Origin: DAOTVD01 sp034437075
Lineage (GTDB): Bacteria; Chloroflexota; Anaerolineae; Aggregatilineales; J027
DNA length: 20,126 nucleotides
Assembly: GCA_034437075.1 (NCBI GenBank)
Contig: DAOTVD010000158.1
Location: forward strand, 1 to 20,126
Reading direction: 5' to 3'
The position numbers were made by a program, and so were the translations under genes. The notes under the pieces are model-generated. The model saw only the letters and a program-made list of their open reading frames with translations. It did no database searches and was not told where the DNA came from. This document shows, one piece after another, positions 12,406-20,120 of the stretch; positions within the stretch are counted from its first letter, which is position 1, and each line of letters opens with the position of its first letter.

Positions 12406-13376
12406 AGGCGCGTTCTTTCCCCCAAGAGATCATCCAAAAAGAACGGGCTTTCCAGGGTGTAGAGCGGGTATGCCAGCCCATATTCGGTAATGAGCGACGC
12501 CAGCGGCATGCTATGCGGGTAAGCGAATGGTCGCGCGGCGGATAGCAAGCCCCAGGCATCCGGCAGGCTATAGCCGCCGTACTCGATGAGGTAGGCCAGC
12601 AGGATGGTGCTAGAGCGGCTAATGCCCATCTGGCAATGCACCAACACGCCGCGTTCGGCGGTGGCGTGGGTGTGGATAAAAGCTGTGGCCTGGCGCAAAA
12701 AGCCCGCTGGAATCAGGTGTTGGTCGGCAAAGGGCAGATGCAAAACCGTGAATTCGGCCCCCCAATCGGGGTCGGGCGTGCGGTTGCTATCCAGGCGGAG
12801 GACAGCTTGCACGCCCCGCGCGCGGACATCCGCCTGTTGGTTGCGTGCGCCGGCGCTGCTAATGTGCAAACCGGGCAACACGGTATTGATGCCATCCTGG
12901 GCGGTGTGCACCAGATGCTCGAAAAAGCTCTGGCTCCGCAATTGGGCCTCGTGGTAGGGCAGGTCATAGGCATGGGCCAGGGTGCGCAGCACATCTGGCG
13001 AGGGGTTCAGGTACGGGTAGCGTAAGATCGACCACAAAAACGCGACCGGTAGCGTATAGCCCTGCTGGGCGATGAGGTAACCCAGCCAAACGCCCGCCGC
13101 GCGATGATTGGTGTTTTCGTCCTGGATTAACACGGTATGGCCGACGGTGTGGTGCTGGGCGATGAACGCGACTGCCTGGTGCAGTTCCTCCGCGCTTAGG
13201 TGGTGCGGAGTGCCGCCGGGCAAGTGCAATACCTGAAGCTCAGCGGGCCAGCGGAGCGAAGTGTGGGCGTCTAGGCGCAAAACGGCCTGAATACCGAGCC
13301 GTGACGCCGTGTCGGGTTCTAACAGCGCGGACAGATCGCTTATGTAGGTATCACGCCGCAGGGGATAGATAGGCAT
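12402..13376 (-). CDS. Pseudophosphatase-phosphatase tandem protein (Cys to Asp first domain)
   Basis: The 324-residue protein has two homologous halves. The second (about 160-324) carries VHCQMGISRSS (246-256) with Cys248 and Arg254 plus LHLPFADQ (212-219), so it should be active. The first (about 1-150) has the same frame (AVLRLDAHTS, LQVLHLPGG, GYLIAQQGYTL) but reads VLIQDENTNHRAA (82-94) in the P-loop: His is Gln85, Cys is Asp86, while Arg92 remains. A fixed negative charge at the nucleophile would prevent catalysis. It begins 18 bases after the YfhO-type gene and overlaps the next phosphatase by four bases. The layout matches the 298-residue neighbour, so duplication of a tandem gene is likely. 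Confidence 0.87.
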   Translation of the reverse strand: MPIYPLRRDTYISDLSALLEPDTASRLGIQAVLRLDAHTSLRWPAELQVLHLPGGTPHHLSAEELHQAVAFIAQHHTVGHTVLIQDENTNHRAAGVWLGYLIAQQGYTLPVAFLWSILRYPYLNPSPDVLRTLAHAYDLPYHEAQLRSQSFFEHLVHTAQDGINTVLPGLHISSAGARNQQADVRARGVQAVLRLDSNRTPDPDWGAEFTVLHLPFADQHLIPAGFLRQATAFIHTHATAERGVLVHCQMGISRSSTILLAYLIEYGGYSLPDAWGLLSAARPFAYPHSMPLASLITEYGLAYPLYTLESPFFLDDLLGERTRL

Positions 13377-13394
13377 TAACGGCTTTTCTGACGT

Positions 13395-15644
13395 CTATCG
13401 TCGGCTACGCCATGCATGATACAAGAATGTTCCCCCCAGGATCATCCAACTTACTACAGACAAAATCGCACCAAGCGTAAAGCTACGTGGAACATACCTT
13501 AGTATAACATGAGCTTGGCCACCTGGCAGGTAAACGGCACTAAGTCCACCGTATGCACGCAAAATCGGTACGTCCTGACCCGCTAATTGGGCCTGCCAAG
13601 CGGGAAAGTAGGGCAACGCCAGGGTCAGAACGGCGGGTTGGGCGGTTTCCGCGCGGATTTCGATGCGTTCGGGCGCAAAGTGCACCACCTCGGCACGGTG
13701 CGGAATAGCCAGCGGCAGGTCGTTTTCGGCGACGGGCGGCAGGGGGCCGGGGTTGGTTTCTAGCAAGACGACGTTGCGCAGATCGAACGCGGGTTCGCGG
13801 GCCAGGCCGCGCGCTGCGTCCCTGCCGGGGGTTAGCGTGGCGGCATACACGGGCCAGGCGAACGGGCGCGGATCGTCCACGGCCCAAACCTCGGGCGCGA
13901 TCTGCTGAGCCGGGACGGGGGGCGTCTCGGTCGCGCGGACGCGCGCCACGGCCAGCAATTCCCAACGGCGGTCGGGCGGCAGGTCTTCCAGCCAGAAGCG
14001 CGCGCTCTCTAGCTGTAGGGGGTCGGAGCCGTCGATATGCGGCAGGCGATAGAGCAAGCCGTAGCCCGTGCCTTCGAGCGCGCCCGCGACGCGCGCGCCG
14101 GGGGGCAGGTCGTCGCCCAAAGGCGCAACATAGGCCGGGGTGGGCAAGCGCTCATGCACTGGCCGGGGATCATAATTCATAGTGAGCATAAAGCCCACGC
14201 CAAACAGGTCGATGATGACCAAACCCAGGACAGCGGCCCGCCGCGCGGGGGCATCCGGCGCGTGCCAGAACCAGCCCCAGCCCGCCAGCAGCGCGCCGAG
14301 CGTCCCGGCCAGCCATAGCGCGGCGATGAAACGTTCATCGGCGGCGGCATCGGGCAGGCTGCGCAACACGTAATAGACCAAGGCTAGCCCGCCAGCCCCG
14401 GCGGTGAGCCAGCGCAGCGGACGCAGCGCGGCGGCGCGGTCGGCGCGCTGGGCTAGCAAATGCGCCGCCCCCAAGCCCGCCAGCAACGCCAGGCTGAAGA
14501 TGATGATGAGCGTGGCGCGCTCTTGCCCCCGGAACAGCGTCATACCCGGCAATAACGGATAGAGCAGGCCATACAGCGGCGCGCGTGCGCCCAGGCTCAG
14601 CAGCAGGGCCAGCAATGCCGCCCCGCCCCAAAATCCCGCGCCGGGGACGCGCCGCCACAGCGCGACCCCGGCCAAGCCCAGCCCCAATACGCCCGCGTAC
14701 AACGCCGACCAAACGCCCGTGCGGACGGGCAACACCAGGCCGACAAGCTCCGGGAAGCTATAGCCGCTCGCTTTTTGGGCGAAATCGAATTCGGCGCGCG
14801 TGGTGTATAGGGTGAACTCGGCTGTGGGGATGAGTTGCACGGCGGCTAATCCGCCGCTGACGATGCCCAACAGCACCACCGCCCGCGCCCAGACGTGCCA
14901 GCGCCAGCCCCGCAGGTGCACCTGATAGCCCCAATAGGCCAGCGCCAACAGAATAATGAAATAGCTGGTTTGGGGATGCCCCGCTAGCAGGCTAACGCCT
15001 AGCGCCGCCCCCGCCACCACCACGCCACGCCACGCGGGGCGATCACCATCCCCCGCGCGCAGCAGGCCCCACAGCACCAGCGGCAACCATACCCCCGCCT
15101 CTAAGAGCGGGACTTGCAAAATCGGGTAGCCGGTCAGATACCCGCTATAGCTATATGTCAGCGCCGCGACCAGCGCCGCGAAGGCCAGCCGTCCACGCGG
15201 CAAAGCGGGGTACGCCCGGCGCAACAGCGCCCGCGCAAAGCCCCATACGAACACCGACGCGGCCAGCAGATGGAGCATGACCTCCCATTGTAGGGCCGCG
15301 TAGGCTTCTTGCAACGTAACGCTATCTTGGGCGGCCAAGTACGCCAGGGTCAGCATATGCGGGGGGTAGGTCAGGCGGGTTTGTGAGCTTGCTTGAAAGG
15401 GCATCCCGCCATAACTATACGGGTTCCAGTGCGGTATCTCGCCCGCGCTCAGGCGCTCGGCGGCGTAGTGCGCCCAGGCGACGAACTGCCCGCTGAAATC
15501 GCCTTCGGCAAACGAGAGCGCGTCGGCCTGAACGGGTGTCATGACGCGCCAAAAGAACAGCGCCCACACCCCGACCAAGATGGCCAGGGCGGCGGCTTCG
15601 GGTGTGCGTAAACGGTTCACGATCATAAGGGGTGATTGTATCAT
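13395..15644 (-). CDS. YfhO-type polytopic membrane protein
   Basis: The 749-residue protein has a first membrane segment (about 16-35), then the extracytoplasmic loop typical of YfhO/GT-C-like proteins: GDFSGQFVAW (48-57) and IPHWNPYSYGGMPFQ (70-84). Many further membrane helices extend to about residue 480. A beta-rich C-terminal domain (YFPAWQAQLAGQDVPILRAYGG, PGGQAHVILRYVP) and a last TM segment (about 720-742) follow. Family members are linked to glycosylation of cell-envelope polymers using lipid-linked sugars; that role is inferred. It heads the operon that continues with three phosphatase genes. No ribosome binding site is visible; an ATG at 15626 lies 8 bases after a TACAAT box and may be a leaderless start. 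Confidence 0.85.
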   Translation of the reverse strand: MIQSPLMIVNRLRTPEAAALAILVGVWALFFWRVMTPVQADALSFAEGDFSGQFVAWAHYAAERLSAGEIPHWNPYSYGGMPFQASSQTRLTYPPHMLTLAYLAAQDSVTLQEAYAALQWEVMLHLLAASVFVWGFARALLRRAYPALPRGRLAFAALVAALTYSYSGYLTGYPILQVPLLEAGVWLPLVLWGLLRAGDGDRPAWRGVVVAGAALGVSLLAGHPQTSYFIILLALAYWGYQVHLRGWRWHVWARAVVLLGIVSGGLAAVQLIPTAEFTLYTTRAEFDFAQKASGYSFPELVGLVLPVRTGVWSALYAGVLGLGLAGVALWRRVPGAGFWGGAALLALLLSLGARAPLYGLLYPLLPGMTLFRGQERATLIIIFSLALLAGLGAAHLLAQRADRAAALRPLRWLTAGAGGLALVYYVLRSLPDAAADERFIAALWLAGTLGALLAGWGWFWHAPDAPARRAAVLGLVIIDLFGVGFMLTMNYDPRPVHERLPTPAYVAPLGDDLPPGARVAGALEGTGYGLLYRLPHIDGSDPLQLESARFWLEDLPPDRRWELLAVARVRATETPPVPAQQIAPEVWAVDDPRPFAWPVYAATLTPGRDAARGLAREPAFDLRNVVLLETNPGPLPPVAENDLPLAIPHRAEVVHFAPERIEIRAETAQPAVLTLALPYFPAWQAQLAGQDVPILRAYGGLSAVYLPGGQAHVILRYVPRSFTLGAILSVVSWMILGGTFLYHAWRSRR
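15635..15640 (-). promoter_or_regulatory. Candidate -10 box for the yfhO-phosphatase operon
   Basis: TACAAT on the minus strand, 8 bases before the in-frame ATG at 15626. Transcription would begin at or next to that ATG, giving a leaderless mRNA. No -35 is evident. Confidence 0.35.
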
Positions 15645-15684
15645 GCTCTGCCGCTCAGATGGACTGTCCGGCCCGGCGTGGTTC

Positions 15685-15693
15685 TGCTACAAT
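15685..15693 (+). promoter_or_regulatory. Extended -10 promoter for the PCuAC gene
   Basis: TGC-TACAAT is an extended -10 element placed 36 bases before the GTG start. It lies back to back with the minus-strand candidate -10 at 15635-15640, so this short gap is a divergent promoter region. Confidence 0.5.
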
Positions 15694-15729
15694 GCGCATA
15701 CGTTGAGACATTTACGGGAGCCTTTACTT

Positions 15730-16782
15730 GTGAAACACGGCCTACTCATGATTTTGATCGCCGCGCTAGTCATTCCGCTGGGGATTGTCGGCGCGCAAAC
15801 GGATGACGCTACCACCTGCGCGAGCGTAGCCTTGTTGGATGCCCACGCCTTGCCCACCGACAACGGCGAGACAACCATCCTGGGGACGTTCGTCAATCTC
15901 GCGGACGAAGCCGCCGCGCTCATTGATGTGTGGGAACCGGGGAACGAAGACGCCGAGACGATTGAATTGCGCGGTGCCGAGCCTGAAAGCGACGATGTAA
16001 TCCTCCGTATTCCGCCCGGCGGTAGCCTGGAACTGACCAGCGACGGCGTGCATCTGGTGGCCACAGGGCTAGCGGATGAACTCGCCATGGGGGATACCCT
16101 GCGCATCTCGTTCGGCTTCGATAGCTTGGGTGCTCTGGCGGGGATACAGTTGCCCGTGCGGGATGCCATGGACATGTCCATGGACATGCAAATGAACCAG
16201 AATCCCATGATGAGCGGCGATCTGCTTTGGTTGGGGCAATGTGACGGCGTGCGTGTGGTTGATGCTTGGGCGCGGCCCAGCGTAGCCCCCACTAGCGCGG
16301 CTTATGGCTATGTGTTGAACTTCGGCCTGGATGAAATCACCCTGACGGGCGGCGCTAGCCCCGCTGCCGAAGCCGTGGAACTGCATACCATGACCATCGG
16401 CGAGGGTGACGTGATGATGATGGAGCCCATCGACGGCATCACCATCACGCGCGTCAGTTGGGTGCGCTTGCAACCCGGCGGCCTGCACGTGATGCTCATC
16501 GGCCTGGATGATATGCTGGAAGATGTCGACACGCTCGACCTAACGCTGAATCTGGCCGAGGGCGACCCGCTTGAATTACAAATTCCGGTCGAAGACCGCG
16601 CGGGCGGCATGGATGATATGGACATGGACGACGAAAGCGGCATGGGCGGCATGGGCAATATGCTCGGCGGCGGGGAGGCTGACGCCGCTGAGGATTGCGC
16701 GCCCGCCGATGAAACCGCCGCAGCGGATGACCAAGAAGGCGATTGCATAATCGACCTGAGCGAAATGATGGAGGACGAGTAG
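15730..16782 (+). CDS. Periplasmic copper chaperone, double PCuAC-like domain, Met-rich
   Basis: From the GTG at 15730 (GGGAG upstream) the product is 350 residues, with a signal peptide (hydrophobic 5-20, cleavage near GAQ at 21-23). Residues about 172-288 form a PCuAC (DUF461) domain: DAWARPSVAP (178-187), ELHTM with His219 and Met221, a Met run at 229-231, and GGLHVM with His253 and Met255, the expected Cu(I) ligands. Residues about 30-145 resemble a second copy but lack the first His-Met pair and read HLV instead of HxM, so this copy is probably not metal-binding. Met-rich linkers (147-161 and 294-311) could bind extra copper. PCuAC proteins deliver copper to cytochrome oxidase, in line with the next two genes. 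The tail is acidic with Cys323 and Cys339. Confidence 0.88.
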   Translation: MKHGLLMILIAALVIPLGIVGAQTDDATTCASVALLDAHALPTDNGETTILGTFVNLADEAAALIDVWEPGNEDAETIELRGAEPESDDVILRIPPGGSLELTSDGVHLVATGLADELAMGDTLRISFGFDSLGALAGIQLPVRDAMDMSMDMQMNQNPMMSGDLLWLGQCDGVRVVDAWARPSVAPTSAAYGYVLNFGLDEITLTGGASPAAEAVELHTMTIGEGDVMMMEPIDGITITRVSWVRLQPGGLHVMLIGLDDMLEDVDTLDLTLNLAEGDPLELQIPVEDRAGGMDDMDMDDESGMGGMGNMLGGGEADAAEDCAPADETAAADDQEGDCIIDLSEMMEDE

Positions 16783-16794
16783 AAAGGCCATTTC

Positions 16795-17673
16795 ATGACC
16801 CCACAACGCATCGGATGGTTAACGGCGGGCGTGCTCGTCAGCGCAGTGGTGGCCCTGGTGACAATCTGGCTGCTGGATAGCGAAGCCGCCGAGGACGCTC
16901 CGCCAACGCCCCCGCCGAATCTCAGTTTCATCAGCCCTAGCGTCAACATCACACCTGACGAAAACCGCTTCGTGATTACCGTCTGGCAAGGCGGCGATTA
17001 CTTCACGGACATCACGCGCATGGAAGTCGCCGCGCGCAACCCCAACCAAGCCGGGCATCCGGTGACGTGGCGCGGCGAAGCGCAAAATTATAACGATTAC
17101 GCGATTCCCTATTGGGTGGTGTATCCCGATTTCACGGCCACGGGGCTTTGGCGCGTCGAGGCCAGCGTGCACACGTCTGACGGTGCGCAAATCAGCGGGA
17201 CGCTCATCGCGAATGTGGGCCGCCCGCCCGCCAGCGTCCTAACGGGCATGACCGCGCCGCCTTCGGATACCCTGAGCAACGCGGACGGGCGCGACTTGTT
17301 CCGCATGACCAGCGATGCGACGCCCTTGCGCGGCCTATATGATCTCTCGATTGCGGATGCGCTAGCCAATGAGCGCCCCAGCATCATCTTTTTTGCCTCG
17401 CCGGGCTTGTGCAGCAATGCTATCTGTGCCCCGGTGGTGGATTCCACCGCCGAGGCCGTGTACGAAGCCTACAGCGACCGCTTTAACGTGCTGCATGTGG
17501 AGATTTACGACCTGGACACCGCCGATTATGTCCCGGCCATGGAAGAATGGGGCCTGACTTACGAGCCCTGGACGTATATCGTCAGCCCGGATGGCCAAGT
17601 CGTGAATCGCTACGACGGCCCCATCTCCCTGACGGAACTCGCGCCCTATCTGGAAGCGGGCGGCGCGTTTTAA
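16795..17673 (+). CDS. Membrane-anchored thioredoxin-like (Sco-like) protein
   Basis: The 292-residue protein has an N-terminal membrane anchor (about 7-27), a Pro-rich linker, a beta-sandwich-like region (about 44-142: FVITVWQGGDYFTD, TGLWRVEASV) and a thioredoxin-like domain (about 180-285). That domain has FFASPGLCSNAIC with Cys206 and Cys211, HVEIYDLD, the cis-proline region YEPWTYIV (Pro258) and SPDGQVVNRYDG. The cysteines are spaced CX4C rather than the CX2C of thioredoxin or CX3C of Sco. It starts 12 bases after the PCuAC gene (AAAGG box), so the pair is an operon, probably acting on the CuA site of cytochrome oxidase. This role is inferred from context. The stop overlaps the convergent ctaA stop at TTAA. 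Confidence 0.82.
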   Translation: MTPQRIGWLTAGVLVSAVVALVTIWLLDSEAAEDAPPTPPPNLSFISPSVNITPDENRFVITVWQGGDYFTDITRMEVAARNPNQAGHPVTWRGEAQNYNDYAIPYWVVYPDFTATGLWRVEASVHTSDGAQISGTLIANVGRPPASVLTGMTAPPSDTLSNADGRDLFRMTSDATPLRGLYDLSIADALANERPSIIFFASPGLCSNAICAPVVDSTAEAVYEAYSDRFNVLHVEIYDLDTADYVPAMEEWGLTYEPWTYIVSPDGQVVNRYDGPISLTELAPYLEAGGAF

Positions 17674-18674
17674 TCCATGGCGGTGGCGGTTTCGAGCGGC
17701 TCGCGCGTGTCGTCCGTCGCTGGGGCCGCCGCCGCGATGGGCAAGCGTGTCGCCAGCAGATACACCATGGTGATCGCGGCTAGCAAAAACGTCCCGTTAA
17801 TCAGATGCACGACTTGCAACGCAGGCGGCAAATTCACATACGCCAGGCCGATTCCCGCGCCGATTTGGGCCAAAGTCAGCACCACGACGCCCTGCGTCGT
17901 ATAGCGCAAGGCCGGGTTATAGTCGATGCGCGTATGGGCATAATACGCCAGGCCGAACACACCAGCCATCACCACCCACGAGAACGAGCGATGCACCGGG
18001 TCTACCCAGTCCGCCTCGTGAATGAATGCGCCGCGTGCCATCTCAGGATTCTCTTTTTCGATAACTTCTAACTGGCCGCGCAAGTCCGCCCCCAGGCCGC
18101 CTTGCACCAAGCCTAGGAACAGCACGACCAAGGCCGCACGCGCCAAAATCCGCCGCTCGGGGGGCAGTTCGCCGCGTGGCAGGCCGCCCTGTGGATAGAA
18201 CGCCGAAACCGCCGCCAGCAAGAGCAAACTCACCTGCACCCAGGCGAGCAATAAGTGCACGCTGATGACAATCGGCTGCAAGCGGGATTCAATCACCAAA
18301 CTGCCCACCCAGCCGTTAATCACGACCGTGATAAACGCGCCAATCGTGGGGTAGAGAATGCGCTTATTGTCGCGATGATCGACCAGGGCCGCCGCCAGGG
18401 TCGCCACCACCAGCAGCCCGATGACCGCGCCGGTCGCGCGGTTGATCCATTCGATCCAGGCCAGGCGGATTTCGAAGCTGGCCAGGTCAAAATCGGCGGG
18501 AACGTCGCGCTCGGCCAGTTCGGCCATCGTCAAGGGCGGGTAGGGCTCGCCGAAACACGTCGGCCAATCCGGGCAGCCCAGGCCCGCGTCGGAGGCGCGC
18601 ACCAGCCCGCCAATGATAATCAGCAAAAAGGTTGCGGCGGTTGTGGCCACCGCCCATTTTTGAAAGCGATTCAT
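17670..18674 (-). CDS. ctaA: Heme A synthase CtaA/Cox15
   Basis: The 334-residue polytopic protein has the CtaA opening IIIGGLVRASDAGLGCPDWPTC with the cysteine pair Cys34/Cys40. It has about eight membrane helices and heme-ligand histidines at His140 (VISVHLLLAWV), His228 (DPVHRSFSWV) and His290 (LQVVHLINGT). It converts heme O to heme A for aa3-type cytochrome oxidase in the membrane. The helix II motif, normally ExxHR, reads EWINR (Glu75, Asn78): the glutamate is kept but the first histidine is Asn. The C-terminal tail after residue 310 is Ala-rich and polar. It faces the copper chaperone genes, consistent with oxidase assembly. A GAGG box precedes the ATG. Confidence 0.92.
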   Translation of the reverse strand: MNRFQKWAVATTAATFLLIIIGGLVRASDAGLGCPDWPTCFGEPYPPLTMAELAERDVPADFDLASFEIRLAWIEWINRATGAVIGLLVVATLAAALVDHRDNKRILYPTIGAFITVVINGWVGSLVIESRLQPIVISVHLLLAWVQVSLLLLAAVSAFYPQGGLPRGELPPERRILARAALVVLFLGLVQGGLGADLRGQLEVIEKENPEMARGAFIHEADWVDPVHRSFSWVVMAGVFGLAYYAHTRIDYNPALRYTTQGVVVLTLAQIGAGIGLAYVNLPPALQVVHLINGTFLLAAITMVYLLATRLPIAAAAPATDDTREPLETATAMD

Positions 18675-18775
18675 ACCATTGCCTCGTGGGGTCTACCAAT
18701 CATCTATTCGCTTAATGAGGATAGTGGCCCGTGGCGGCCTGGTCAAGCCGAATGGGTGGTTCTGGATTATGGGGT

Positions 18776-18806
18776 AAAACAAAACCGAAGGCTGAGGCCC
18801 TCGGTT
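18776..18806 (-). terminator. Intrinsic terminator of the SLATT gene pair
   Basis: On the minus strand a 10-bp stem (AACCGAGGGC / GCCTTCGGTT, one G-U pair) with loop CTCA is followed by TTGTTTT. It lies 15 bases after the stop codon at 18821. The stem core is similar to the 28-base palindrome in the 97-bp repeats. Confidence 0.75.
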
Positions 18807-18823
18807 CATCTGGAAAAGCCTTA
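18807..18823 (-). repeat. Solo repeat-end tag carrying the SLATT gene stop codon
   Basis: TAAGGCTTTTCCAG on the minus strand is the same tag that bounds the MITE-like elements at 2491 and 10984. Here it stands alone; its TAA is the stop codon of the gene at 18821. Confidence 0.65.
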
Positions 18824-19534
18824 CCCCACGCCGCCATCGTCGAAGGTGGCGCGTTCGCGCGTGGGGTCTAGCAAGCGATCATTCAGCCCCACGACGTCAT
18901 TCTCGGATAAATCCAGCAATTTCTCGTTGGTGGTGTCGTGCTTTTTGTCGCGTTCCAGGCCCATGGCAATCTGCCCCCATTGGTTGATCTCTGCCTCAAA
19001 GACCGTCTCGGTGGCGTCCACCAATTCGATCAAGGTCGTTTTGGCTTCATTTTTCTTGAATAAATCATCATCGGGCAAAATCAAGAGCGCTTCGCGTAGC
19101 CCCAGCGAGGCATCGCGATACAAGCTGGCTTGCTTTTCCCATTGATACAACGACCGGAACGAGGCCACCAGCGCGGCAATGGCGGGCAGCAAGGCCGTCA
19201 CCAGCGCGATCTCTGCCGAGTTGGCCGCCGCGCCATAGGTTGAAATGACGGACGACACGGCCATAATCACGGCACCCAGGATGACCATCAGGTTCGCGTT
19301 GGCGTCAAATTCGCGAATGCGGGACTTATAAAAGGCCAATTGCCCGGCGATGCGGCGCTGTTCGTACACCCGCAAGAGCACCTCGGCGGCGGCCAGGTCG
19401 TGCTCGCTTTCGGCGGGGTGTGCTTCGCTATCTTCCGCTGTGCGGGCGGGTGGGGCTGGGGGCGAGGCGTCGGGCTGGGGGGCGGCTTTTTCCAGCGGGG
19501 CGGCGGTGGGTTGTTCTTCGGGGGGGTTAACCAT
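18821..19534 (-). CDS. SLATT/DUF4231-type two-TM protein
   Basis: From the ATG at 19534 the protein is 237 residues. A Pro/Ala/Glu-rich disordered N-terminus (1-45) is followed by a helix with YKSRIREFDANAN (69-81), two membrane segments (about 82-101 and 106-127) and then SLYQWEKQASLYRDASLGLREAL (128-150). That is the SLATT/DUF4231 layout, in which a two-TM hairpin is flanked by basic helices. A long charged C-terminal region follows. SLATT proteins are predicted membrane effectors in nucleotide-signalling defence loci; no nucleotide cyclase or sensor is visible here. AAGGAGA 6 bases upstream sets the start. It overlaps the upstream SLATT-like gene by 8 bases. A neutral membrane role is the alternative. 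Confidence 0.75.
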   Translation of the reverse strand: MVNPPEEQPTAAPLEKAAPQPDASPPAPPARTAEDSEAHPAESEHDLAAAEVLLRVYEQRRIAGQLAFYKSRIREFDANANLMVILGAVIMAVSSVISTYGAAANSAEIALVTALLPAIAALVASFRSLYQWEKQASLYRDASLGLREALLILPDDDLFKKNEAKTTLIELVDATETVFEAEINQWGQIAMGLERDKKHDTTNEKLLDLSENDVVGLNDRLLDPTRERATFDDGGVG

Positions 19535-20120
19535 CTTGGTTCTCCTTACGGCGGACACCGACCACATGGGAGCGGAGTTCCTGATTGCGGTTGCTGCGGT
19601 CGAAGGGCGGCAAGTGGGCCAGATAGCGGTAATAGGTCATGCGCAATTCTTCGGCCAGGCGACGGCTTTTGGCCCAGCGTCGCTGGGGCGAGCTTTGGTC
19701 GTTCAGCACGGTAACGGCTGCGGTCAGGCCGCTGATGCCCGCCGTCACGAAGCCCATAAAGGTGGTGAGCGTGTCTTGCATGCTGCCATCCAGGGTATAG
19801 AAATAGGTCGTCAGCGCGCCAGAGAACGTGGTCAGGAAAGCCCCGGCCATGAAGACCCACTGGTATAAGTAGAAGCGATTCTGAAAATGCAGGGCTTTCT
19901 GGTTGAATTCAAAGAAGGCGGGCAGTAAATGTTCTTCCAGGTCTCGGATATCCTGGTAGACGGTGGGGTATTTTTCCAGGTCGTGGGCTTTCCAATGATG
20001 CGTCGAGACAAACCCTTCGTAATCCAGAGCTTGGTGATACGCTTCGGTATCCAGGATATGGTCAAATTCCAGTGGAATATGCAGTTTGGGCCGGCGTTTG
20101 AAGAAAAAGATATTGCGCAT
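19527..20120 (-). CDS. SLATT/DUF4231-type two-TM protein, start near window edge
   Basis: The 197-residue product has a soluble N-terminus with an acidic/aromatic helix (about 20-75), two membrane segments (about 85-108 and 113-139) separated by a short loop (DGSMQ), and then the basic helix SSPQRRWAKSRRLAEELRMTYYRY (143-166). This matches the SLATT/DUF4231 arrangement and resembles its downstream partner in layout, though the sequences have clearly diverged. The ATG is only six bases from the window end, so the ribosome binding site and a possible longer N-terminus cannot be seen. The 8-base overlap with the next gene implies coupled production of two different subunits. Confidence 0.75.
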   Translation of the reverse strand: MRNIFFFKRRPKLHIPLEFDHILDTEAYHQALDYEGFVSTHHWKAHDLEKYPTVYQDIRDLEEHLLPAFFEFNQKALHFQNRFYLYQWVFMAGAFLTTFSGALTTYFYTLDGSMQDTLTTFMGFVTAGISGLTAAVTVLNDQSSPQRRWAKSRRLAEELRMTYYRYLAHLPPFDRSNRNQELRSHVVGVRRKENQDG

